Of a DNA stretch of 13,088 bases, positions 7,146-13,088 are shown one piece after another. Numbering within the stretch: the first letter of the stretch is position 1; each line of letters starts with the position of its first letter. The DNA is from an uncultured delta proteobacterium (GTDB taxonomy: Bacteria > RBG-13-61-14 > DRUE01), in NCBI GenBank assembly GCA_903897985.1, contig CAIUDS010000665.1, positions 1 through 13,088 of the forward strand, read 5' to 3'. The position numbers and the translations under genes were made by a program. A model generated the notes under the pieces. That model did no database searches. It was not told where the DNA came from and was given only the letters and a program-made list of their open reading frames with translations.

Positions 7146-7922
7146 CTATTTCGGCTTTTGAACTATTTGCGCCATTGCCGCCAACTGCGAGATGCAGAGC
7201 GCCTGGTTTCGATCTTCGAGCCGGATGGCGTCCTCCAGGCCGGCCGCGCCCAGGTTCTGGTTGATGGCTTCCTTGGTCAGACGCAGGCCGAGCGGGGATT
7301 TGCCGGCCATGTTTTTTGCCAGCGCCAGGCCCTCGTCCATCAATTTTTCCTTGGGCACTATAGCCTGGACAAAACCGATCCGATAGGCCTCCTCCGCGCC
7401 GAAGAAATCGCCGGTGAGCAGGTAGCGGTTGGCGTTTCCGAAGCCGACCGCGCGGGTGAAGAGCCAGGACGAGCCCATGTCGGCGCCGCCGGTTCCGATG
7501 TTGATATAGGCCGCGGAGAATTTGGCTTCGGGCGCGGCGAGCCGGATGTCGCAGGCCATGGCGATGGAGAGCCCGGCCCCGACCGCGGCGCCGTTGAGCG
7601 CCCCGACGATGGGCTGCGGGCAGCGGCGCATGAACACGATGATGTCGGAGAAAAGCTGCTGGAGTTCATAGGCCAGCTTGGGCGTGTAGTTGTTCTCGGG
7701 CTTGGTGATGTTCGAGTCCTTGATGTCCAGGCCGGAGCAGAAACCCTTGCCCGCGCCGGTGATCACGATCACGCGGGTCTGCGTGTCATTGAGCCGGCTC
7801 AGGAAAAAATCGCGCAGCTCGTCGCGCATCAGGTAATTGATGGCGTTCATGCGCTCGGGCCGGTTCAGGGTCAGGATCCCGATCGCCTCGCGCGCTTCAA
7901 AATTCAAGGTCGAGTAATTCAT
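7146..7922 (-). CDS. Enoyl-CoA hydratase/isomerase (crotonase) family protein, atypical active site
   Basis: A 258-residue crotonase-fold enzyme acting on acyl-CoA thioesters in the cytoplasm. Oxyanion-hole segments are visible: GFCSGLD (60-66) and NGAAVGAGLSIA (110-121), the latter followed by ACDIRLA. Aligned by eye with mammalian mitochondrial enoyl-CoA hydratase, the first catalytic glutamate (E144) is S119 here and the second (E164) is Y139. An aspartate (D148, in GGADMG) sits where dienoyl-CoA isomerases have a catalytic Asp. Simple hydratase activity is therefore unlikely; isomerase or another crotonase reaction is more plausible. The start at 7922 has an AGAGG site about 7 nt upstream and a good promoter at 7953-7981. 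It is transcribed alone, convergent with the defence-like operon. The same-strand flavin reductase beyond the island could act on related CoA or enoate substrates. Confidence 0.9.
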   Translation of the reverse strand: MNYSTLNFEAREAIGILTLNRPERMNAINYLMRDELRDFFLSRLNDTQTRVIVITGAGKGFCSGLDIKDSNITKPENNYTPKLAYELQQLFSDIIVFMRRCPQPIVGALNGAAVGAGLSIAMACDIRLAAPEAKFSAAYINIGTGGADMGSSWLFTRAVGFGNANRYLLTGDFFGAEEAYRIGFVQAIVPKEKLMDEGLALAKNMAGKSPLGLRLTKEAINQNLGAAGLEDAIRLEDRNQALCISQLAAMAQIVQKPK

Positions 7923-7952
7923 GGTCCACCTCTTGGTTTGAGAATGGCTCCG

Positions 7953-7981
7953 ATCATACTAAAAATAATCCCCATGCTCAA
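7953..7981 (-). promoter_or_regulatory. Sigma70-like promoter for the crotonase gene
   Basis: Read on the minus strand, TTGAGC (7981-7976) and TATGAT (7958-7953, 5 of 6 to consensus) are separated by exactly 17 nt. The spacer is A/T-rich. The predicted transcript start is near 7946, leaving a leader of about 24 nt that contains the Shine-Dalgarno before ATG 7922. Confidence 0.6.
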
Positions 7982-8099
7982 ATCGGCGCGGACTGGAATC
8001 GGCGCCCGCGGCCGTTGACAAGGCCGGGATAGTTTGTTAGGTTTTCTTCAACGCGGGAACCTTTTTTGAAACCAATCCGGGAAAATCGCCGGGAATCCG

Positions 8100-10109
8100 A
8101 TGCCGAAAAAGAATAGAAAGCGATCCCAGGCCAAGCCTTCGGCCAAGACGGCCGTCGCCGTGGCCGGGACTCCGGCCAAAATCCGGTCCTTCCTGTCCCA
8201 ATGGCGGGAACTGATTTTTTTCCTCGGTTATGCCGCGGGTCTCTTGATCCTGGTGCTTCCAGGTTTGGATCGGGGTTTCGACCTCGGGCACGACGCCGCT
8301 TATCTGATGTCCAGCATCCGGATTTGGGACGGGCAGGTCCCGTTCCGGGATTTCTATCCCTGGTATGGCCCGCTCTTTCATTACCTGCTCGCCCTGTTCA
8401 CTGGCCCGCTCGGCAACAACCTTTACGCGGTGAAATTCTATTTTGAGATCATCGTCCCGATTTTGAGCATGGGAATCCTGATCCTGATTTTGCGAAAGCT
8501 CGAGCTCGCCTGGTCTTCCCGCTGGTTCATTTTGGCCGGGTCCATCATCCTGGGTTTGGAGAGGATCTACTATTGCGGCTCGATCCGGACCATGTTGCCG
8601 GTTTTATCGGTTGCGCTTTGGTATCACGCCCTCGCGAAAGGGCAAACCCGCGTATTCCTGACCATGTTCCCGACCGCCTTTTTACTCTATTTCTTTTCGC
8701 CCGATGTGGGCAGTTACACCATGCTCACCGCCGCGGCGTTCGTTTTTCTGACAATCATCGCTTGGAACCGTCAGGCCGGGAAAATGGAGTTTTTGATTTG
8801 GAGCGGAGCCGGGCTGCTGCCGAGTCTGGCGGTTTTTGCCCTGCTCTATTTCAAGACCGGCTGGCTGAAGAATTATCTGGAATACGCTGGGGTGTTAAGC
8901 AACAACCTGGCCTGGAGCCACGGCTTGTCAATGCCAACTCCGTTCTCGAGCTGGAAAGCCCTGATCTATTACTTTCAGCCCCTGATCCATCTGGCCGCGA
9001 TCGGTTTCGTGCTGGGATTCCGGTTCCGCAAGCGCGTCTGGCATCCCCGGTCGTTCCTGATCGCGATCTTGACCGTGCTGGGCGTCTTGATGAGCTGGCG
9101 GACTTTCACCAAGGCCCACCCTCCCTATGTCCAGTTTGGATTCCTGCCCGCGCTGATCATCTGCGGCCTGGTCTGGTCGCCTCCGCTGCGGCCGCTCCGA
9201 TTTTGGAAATCGGTTGCGCAAGCGCTGGTGGCGGTCATGGTTTTGTATGGCGGCAAGTATATTCGGTTTCCTGTTCCCTCCACGGGACCGGTGTGGACTC
9301 CGGAGAAACTGCTGGGGGTGAGGATGACGCCGGAGGAAAACCGATCCTATCACGAGATTGTGGATTTTTATCAGCAGCACCGGGGCCAAGGAGAATTCGA
9401 GTTTCCGCTGAAAAGCCTTTATTACGCGTATGTGGGCGAGACGCCCAACCTGCCGTTGGATGATGTCCACTATATTTTTTATCCGAAATACCGGCGGCTG
9501 CTGTTGGAAGCCCTGGAAAAGAGATCGGCTAAATATCTGGTCATCAACGAAGAAGATAATTTTTGGGACTATCCCGGCGAGAACCTTGACGCGCTGTTTG
9601 ATTATATTGACAGCCGTTACCGGCCGGTGAAGTTGGCGCGGCCGATTCGGATCTATGAGCGAAGGGAGCGGCCGGTGGCGATCACCGAACTGGCGGCGGT
9701 CTATCCGGGGCCGGAGGAGTTGACTGCGGGCAATGGCTTCACCATGACCCTGAAGGTGCCGCCGGACCCGCGGATAAAATATATCGAATTCACCGAAGAG
9801 TTCCAATACCGGTTCGACGGGGAAAGGTTTTTCTCCATGCCCATAATCCAGGCTTGGTTCGAGGGACGGAAGTGGCGCTATGACCGGGAGGAATCGGGAC
9901 GGCAGCGGATCAATCCCGGTCCGGGCAAACACCGCCAACGGCTCTATCTTCTGTATGCGGCCCGGGAGGTCGAGTTCCGGATCACTTTTCCGGGCCTGTT
10001 GAATTTCCCGCCCTCCAAGGTGACCGTTGAAAACTTCGAATACCGGAGATTCATCATTCCCGATTATATCCCCCGGAACCGAAGGTATCTTTTGGAGAAA
10101 CCGCCCTAG
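8100..10109 (+). CDS. Polytopic GT-C-like membrane glycosyltransferase candidate
   Basis: A 669-residue integral membrane protein with a basic hydrophilic N-terminus (1-35), about ten hydrophobic segments between residues 37 and 395, and a soluble C-terminal part (about 400-669). The first extramembrane loop reads FDLGHDAAYL, then DGQVPFRDFYPWYGPLFHYL. This acidic pattern (D61, D65, D84) followed by a GP-aromatic segment is typical of GT-C enzymes that use polyprenyl-phosphate sugars (PMT/ArnT-like group). In these families the soluble part lies outside the cytoplasm. The start is the first ATG; the ribosome site is weak (GGGAA). A TTGACA lies at 8015-8020 with only a poor -10 17 nt later. 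It is divergent from the crotonase gene and 113 nt upstream of the polyferredoxin gene. The sugar, acceptor and exact family cannot be told. A non-enzymatic membrane protein is possible but less likely. Confidence 0.7.
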   Translation: MPKKNRKRSQAKPSAKTAVAVAGTPAKIRSFLSQWRELIFFLGYAAGLLILVLPGLDRGFDLGHDAAYLMSSIRIWDGQVPFRDFYPWYGPLFHYLLALFTGPLGNNLYAVKFYFEIIVPILSMGILILILRKLELAWSSRWFILAGSIILGLERIYYCGSIRTMLPVLSVALWYHALAKGQTRVFLTMFPTAFLLYFFSPDVGSYTMLTAAAFVFLTIIAWNRQAGKMEFLIWSGAGLLPSLAVFALLYFKTGWLKNYLEYAGVLSNNLAWSHGLSMPTPFSSWKALIYYFQPLIHLAAIGFVLGFRFRKRVWHPRSFLIAILTVLGVLMSWRTFTKAHPPYVQFGFLPALIICGLVWSPPLRPLRFWKSVAQALVAVMVLYGGKYIRFPVPSTGPVWTPEKLLGVRMTPEENRSYHEIVDFYQQHRGQGEFEFPLKSLYYAYVGETPNLPLDDVHYIFYPKYRRLLLEALEKRSAKYLVINEEDNFWDYPGENLDALFDYIDSRYRPVKLARPIRIYERRERPVAITELAAVYPGPEELTAGNGFTMTLKVPPDPRIKYIEFTEEFQYRFDGERFFSMPIIQAWFEGRKWRYDREESGRQRINPGPGKHRQRLYLLYAAREVEFRITFPGLLNFPPSKVTVENFEYRRFIIPDYIPRNRRYLLEKPP

Positions 10110-10116
10110 CCGAGGC

Positions 10117-10190
10117 GCGCGGGGGCTGCCCAGGTCAGGCACAAGGCCTGACGCTACAGCGTCCCCCTAACCCCGGCGCGGGGGCTGCCC
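10117..10190 (+). repeat. 15-bp direct repeat pair flanking overlapping hairpins
   Basis: GCGCGGGGGCTGCCC occurs at 10117-10131 and again at 10176-10190. Between the copies are two perfect inverted repeats that share bases. GTCAGGC/GCCTGAC (10134-10140 and 10146-10152) has a 5-nt loop; GACGC/GCGTC (10150-10154 and 10159-10163) has a 4-nt loop. The two stems overlap at 10150-10152 and cannot fully form together. There is no U-tract, so this is not a standard intrinsic terminator. It fills most of the 113-nt gap between the GT-C gene and the polyferredoxin gene. It could be a small REP-like palindromic element. Confidence 0.6.
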
Positions 10191-10222
10191 TCAACTTTGC
10201 GCGCGGCGGATTCCCGGTTAAT

Positions 10223-11794
10223 ATGTATATATTGATGTCCAAAGTCAGGCGCGCCAGTCAAGTTGTTTTTCTGTTGTTGTTCGTTTTCCTGCTGTTCCAA
10301 GCCAGATTTCCATATCAGGCCCGGCTGCCCTCGGACCTTTTTGTCCGTTTTGATCCCCTGGCCCTGGGGCTTGCCGCGCTCACCGGCCGCGCGGTTATTG
10401 ACTGGCTCTGGATGGGCGGGATTACCCTGGTTTTGACCATTGTCATGGGCCGGGTGTTCTGCGGCTGGTTTTGTCCGATGGGGACCACCATTGACCTGGC
10501 CGAAATGGCGGTCTATCGGAAACGGAAGCCGCGCAAGCAGGAAAAGAATCTTCAGTGGCTGAAATATTATGTTCTGGTCCTGGTCCTGGTTTCGGCGCTG
10601 GTCGGGATCAACCTCGCGCATTACCTGGACCCGATCCCGCTGCTCACCAGGATTTACACCATCGTATTTTATCCGGTCCTGGTTTCGGGCGCAGACCTGG
10701 TGGTGAAAGGTTTCCGGCCGGTCTTTGAAAAACTGGACATCCAAAGCCTCGAATACCTCCAACTCGAGCCGCCGATCTTCCGCCAGATTTATCTCACGCT
10801 GGGCATCTTCGCCGGCGTCATCGGCCTGAGCGCAATCGCGCCGCGCTTCTTCTGCCGGAACCTCTGCCCGCTCGGCGCGCTGCTGGGCATCTTCTCGCGC
10901 TTCCCTCTGCTCGGGAAACATGTCTCGAGCGCCTGCACCAATTGCGCGGTATGCGAGAAGGTGTGCCCGACCGGCGCGGTGGAGGGGGTGACCTGGAAGG
11001 ACCGCGAACCCGAGTGCATGAAGTGTTACCTTTGCGAGGACCGCTGTCCCGCGGATGCGATCAAGTATTCCTTTTCCGGAAAACCCGCGCGGGAAACCGG
11101 GATTGGCCTGGGCCGCAGAAAATTTCTCACCGCGGGCGCGCTGGGCCTGGGGCTGGGCCTGGTCGGGAGGCAATCCGCGGAGACGATCATCCGGCCCAAC
11201 AGTCTGATCCGGCCGCCGGGCGCCTTGCCCGAGCCGGAATTTTTGGCGCGCTGCACGCGGTGCGGGGAATGCGTGAAGGTCTGCCCGACCCGCGTGATCC
11301 AGTTGCAGGGACTGGAGCAGGGCCTGGCCGGATTTTTCGCGGCCAAAATGGAGATGCGGCTGGCCGGGTGCGAGCAGCAATGCCGGGACTGCGGCAAGGT
11401 CTGTCCCACCCATGCGCTACGCGAGCTTTCTTTGGAGGAGAAGAAATACGCCAAACTCGGGACCGCGGCCATTGACCAGAGTCGCTGCCTGGTTTATGCC
11501 TGGGGCAAACAGTGCCTGATCTGCGACGAGATCTGCCCCTACAACGCCATCGTCTTCAAGACCGTCGCGGGAAAGCGCGTGCCCGTGATCATCCCCAGCC
11601 GGTGCAACGGCTGCGGCTGGTGCGAGAAGGCCTGCCCGGTGATCGGAGAGTCCGCCATCAAGGTCGCTCCGCACGGAGAAATCCGGCTGCGCTCGGGATC
11701 TTACAAGGAAGAAGCCATCGCCAACGGCATTGACCTCGCCTCCACCGACTCACTTGATAATCCCGAAGACTTGCCCCAGAATGAGTTCCAGTAA
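10223..11794 (+). CDS. Membrane polyferredoxin: NapH/MauN-like and NapG/MauM-like halves fused, internal Tat motif
   Basis: A 523-residue electron-transfer protein. The N-terminal half has about five membrane segments and the two CxxxCP motifs of NapH-type quinol oxidases: CGWFCP (80-85) and CRNLCP (211-216). Two 4Fe-4S motifs follow (C238/C241/C244/C248 and C265/C268/C271/C275). Then comes a twin-arginine segment RRKFLTAGALGLGLGLVG (298-315), which looks like a Tat signal or anchor in mid-protein. The C-terminal half has four more cysteine clusters, at 344-354, 383-394, 422-438 and 461-471. In NapGH the two parts are separate proteins, with NapH in the membrane and NapG exported by Tat. Here one chain would place ferredoxin clusters on both membrane faces. 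The start may be ATG 10223 or ATG 10235 (MSKVRRA); neither has a good ribosome site. The flippase-like gene follows after 21 nt. The electron acceptor is unknown, and no reductase gene is in view. Confidence 0.88.
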   Translation: MYILMSKVRRASQVVFLLLFVFLLFQARFPYQARLPSDLFVRFDPLALGLAALTGRAVIDWLWMGGITLVLTIVMGRVFCGWFCPMGTTIDLAEMAVYRKRKPRKQEKNLQWLKYYVLVLVLVSALVGINLAHYLDPIPLLTRIYTIVFYPVLVSGADLVVKGFRPVFEKLDIQSLEYLQLEPPIFRQIYLTLGIFAGVIGLSAIAPRFFCRNLCPLGALLGIFSRFPLLGKHVSSACTNCAVCEKVCPTGAVEGVTWKDREPECMKCYLCEDRCPADAIKYSFSGKPARETGIGLGRRKFLTAGALGLGLGLVGRQSAETIIRPNSLIRPPGALPEPEFLARCTRCGECVKVCPTRVIQLQGLEQGLAGFFAAKMEMRLAGCEQQCRDCGKVCPTHALRELSLEEKKYAKLGTAAIDQSRCLVYAWGKQCLICDEICPYNAIVFKTVAGKRVPVIIPSRCNGCGWCEKACPVIGESAIKVAPHGEIRLRSGSYKEEAIANGIDLASTDSLDNPEDLPQNEFQ

Positions 11795-11815
11795 TAAATT
11801 CGATAAGAGGTGAGC

Positions 11816-12901
11816 ATGGCTTTGGAACCGAACTCCCCGGCGCCGGGAGCGCCGGGACCGGAACAGATAAAAAAACCCGGCCTCGCCAATCAGTTGATCC
11901 CGTATATTATCACCGCGGCTATTTTCATTTATCTCTACCTCACCATTGACTTCAAAAAAATGTTCCAGTTGCTCGAGACCGCCAACCTGGCCTGGTTCAT
12001 CCCGGCCACCATCCTGATGACTGTCACCTTCGCCCTGGTGGACAGCTTTTCCTTCGGCCAGGCCTATTCCTGGTTCAACGCCCAGTTGACCGCTTTCGAG
12101 AAAATCGAAATGCGGACCGCGCCCTATGTGATCCAGGTTACCCTTGCGCCCCTGGCGGAAGTGCTGTTCCCGCTTTATCTGTGGCGGCGCAAGGGCGTTT
12201 CCCCGGCCCATGCCGTGAGTTCCTCGATCTGGACCGTGGTCAATGATTTCGCCTCGGTCTTCACCGCGCTCACCCTCGCGGTGATTTACAACCTCGAGAC
12301 CGGCCTGGTGCCGGCGATCGGGATTCCCTGGCTGGTGGTCATGATCGTATTTTGGGTGGTTTATCTGGGCAACCTGGCTTTCTGGCACTCGGGGCTCCAG
12401 CCCAAAGTGGCGGCCTGGATCGAGCGCTCGCAACAGACCGGAGTGACCCAGCAGGGTTTCCGCCGCGTGGTCCTGCTCGTGGCCGGGACCCTCATCCAAC
12501 TCCTCCGCACCTTCAGCATCGCCCGCTGGTATCATTACCTGGCGGTCTATTTTATCCGGCTGTTCATCGTGGTCGCCGCGGTCATTTCCAATTACGCCGC
12601 GCTCCGCGCGCTCGGGCTGCACCCGCCCCTCCCGCTCGTGCTCATCGCCATCCCCATTATTTTTTACGCCCACTTCCTGCCCATCAATGTCGGCGGATAC
12701 GGCGGGCCCCAGGCCCTCGCCATCCTGTTCTTCGCCGAGATCGGCAAATGCGGCTCAAAGGAACAGGTCGCCGCTTACTCGTTCCTCTGGTCAACCGGGT
12801 TCCTGGTCGGAAGGTTCCTCTTCGGCGCCGTCTTCATCCGCGGCTTCATGAAGAAGACCTTTCCCGAAGGCTTCCGCAACTGGCGCCGGCAAAATCAGTG
12901 A
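11816..12901 (+). CDS. UPF0104 / lysylphosphatidylglycerol synthase TM-region family protein (flippase-like)
   Basis: A 361-residue polytopic membrane protein (about eight hydrophobic segments) of the LPG-synthase transmembrane (YbhN-like, MprF flippase-like) superfamily. It starts with a Pro/Ala/Gly-rich cytoplasmic tail (about 20 residues), then a first membrane segment near residue 27. The late motif PINVGGYGGPQALAI matches the conserved Gly-rich segment that ends in an acidic or polar residue in this family. There is no C-terminal aminoacyltransferase domain, so it is not a full MprF. Family members are linked to lipid flipping and to glycolipid or polysaccharide export. I use ATG 11816, with an AGAGG site 5 nt upstream, rather than the GTG two codons earlier. 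It lies 21 nt after the polyferredoxin gene and 9 nt before a methyltransferase start, so the three probably form one operon. Its job with the GT-C protein upstream would be envelope lipid or glycan handling; this is inference. Confidence 0.82.
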   Translation: MALEPNSPAPGAPGPEQIKKPGLANQLIPYIITAAIFIYLYLTIDFKKMFQLLETANLAWFIPATILMTVTFALVDSFSFGQAYSWFNAQLTAFEKIEMRTAPYVIQVTLAPLAEVLFPLYLWRRKGVSPAHAVSSSIWTVVNDFASVFTALTLAVIYNLETGLVPAIGIPWLVVMIVFWVVYLGNLAFWHSGLQPKVAAWIERSQQTGVTQQGFRRVVLLVAGTLIQLLRTFSIARWYHYLAVYFIRLFIVVAAVISNYAALRALGLHPPLPLVLIAIPIIFYAHFLPINVGGYGGPQALAILFFAEIGKCGSKEQVAAYSFLWSTGFLVGRFLFGAVFIRGFMKKTFPEGFRNWRRQNQ

Positions 12902-12910
12902 GGGCGTGAG

Positions 12911-13088
12911 ATGGCGGGACCAAGCTGGAAAGAATTGTTCGAGGCCAGCCTGCCTGCGCACTGCCCCTTGATGTATGAGAAGCTGAAGCTATGGCATCAG
13001 GAACTGGACGCCCGGGCCGACTTGATCCGGGAAAACTTGAGCAAGTTCACCTCGCTCCCGGGCAAATCCTTCCTCGATTTCGGATGCG
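12911..13088 (+). CDS. Probable class I SAM-dependent methyltransferase, N-terminal part (runs off window)
   Basis: Only the first 59 codons are present. ATG 12911 follows a GAGGG-type site and starts 9 nt after the flippase-like gene, so it belongs to the same operon. The visible part is a charged alpha-helical lead (MYEKLKLWHQELDARADLI) ending in SFLDFGC at the window edge. DFGCG-type strands are motif I of Rossmann-fold methyltransferases, which binds S-adenosylmethionine. The next residues, needed to confirm GxG, are outside. The substrate is unknown; with GT-C and flippase neighbours a glycan or lipid substrate is plausible. Confidence 0.6.
   Translation, partial: MAGPSWKELFEASLPAHCPLMYEKLKLWHQELDARADLIRENLSKFTSLPGKSFLDFGC

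Noticed and set aside
7158..8018. Plus-strand open frame (286 codons) opposite the crotonase gene
   Set aside because: Antisense shadow; the minus-strand crotonase has a promoter, a ribosome site and family motifs.
8015..8043. Possible promoter for the GT-C-like gene: TTGACA, 17 nt, TAGGTT
   Set aside because: The -35 is perfect but the -10 matches only 3 of 6 positions, so I mention it in the gene entry and do not list it.
8928..10142. Minus-strand open frame (404 codons) opposite the GT-C-like gene, and plus frames at 8573-9463
   Set aside because: Both are shadows of the 669-codon membrane protein, lack a ribosome site and show no recognisable fold.
10134..10163. Hairpins after the GT-C-like gene as an intrinsic terminator
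   Set aside because: Stems are perfect but no run of T follows; kept as a repeat/structure feature.
10154..11413. Minus-strand open frame (419 codons) opposite the polyferredoxin gene
   Set aside because: Antisense shadow. The composition is rich in Arg, Gly, Ala and Glu/Gln with no domain, while the plus strand has eight conserved cysteine clusters.
11750..12673. Minus-strand open frame opposite the flippase-like gene, and the plus frame at 12352-12909
   Set aside because: Low-complexity His/Arg/Glu/Asp- or Arg/Pro-rich translations typical of out-of-frame GC-rich DNA.

Overview
The window reads as GC-rich bacterial chromosome (for example 42 of 60 bases are G or C at 7201-7260). Genes are tightly packed, with clear Shine-Dalgarno sites and sigma70-like promoters. 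The gene set is an aromatic-biosynthesis enzyme, flavin/Fe-S and CoA-ester enzymes, a membrane polyferredoxin and envelope glycan/lipid-type membrane proteins. This suits an anaerobic or facultative Gram-negative-type bacterium, possibly from an uncultured lineage. I cannot name a phylum from sequence alone.

Left block (1-4860, minus strand). A promoter at about 4879-4887 drives an Old Yellow Enzyme-type flavin/Fe-S reductase (2,4-dienoyl-CoA/enoate reductase family). It is followed by a DAHP synthase of the Thermotoga type and then, after 2 nt, a GH36 alpha-galactosidase that runs off the window edge. The galactosidase carries a one-base frameshift at a C5 run (602-606), upstream of both catalytic aspartates.

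Accessory island (about 4967-7122, plus strand). It opens with a minimal nucleotidyltransferase (MNT) with its own near-leaderless promoter, then an overlapping 35-codon ORF. After that comes a visibly AT-richer two-gene operon (22 of 60 G/C at 5401-5460) with a 4-nt ATGA overlap: an SMC/ABC-like AAA ATPase and a DUF4276-like, TOPRIM-type acidic protein. The organisation resembles two-gene ATPase+TOPRIM immunity systems (PARIS, RloAB, OLD/Gabija-like), and this is the best candidate for a poorly described system here. The island lies between two minus-strand genes that both suggest acyl-CoA or enoate metabolism.

Middle (7146-7922, minus). A crotonase-fold protein has a good promoter but lacks both classical hydratase glutamates.

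Right block (8100-13088, plus). It holds a large polytopic GT-C-like glycosyltransferase candidate, a short GC-rich intergenic segment with a 15-bp direct repeat and overlapping hairpins, and an apparent three-gene operon. That operon has a NapH/MauN-NapG/MauM-type fusion polyferredoxin with an internal twin-arginine motif, a UPF0104/LPG-synthase-TM flippase-like protein, and the start of a probable SAM methyltransferase. GT-C, UPF0104 and methyltransferase together suggest envelope lipid or glycan modification; the polyferredoxin suggests electron delivery across the membrane.

I found no rRNA, tRNA, CRISPR array, insertion sequence or phage gene, and no intergenic gap over 300 bases.
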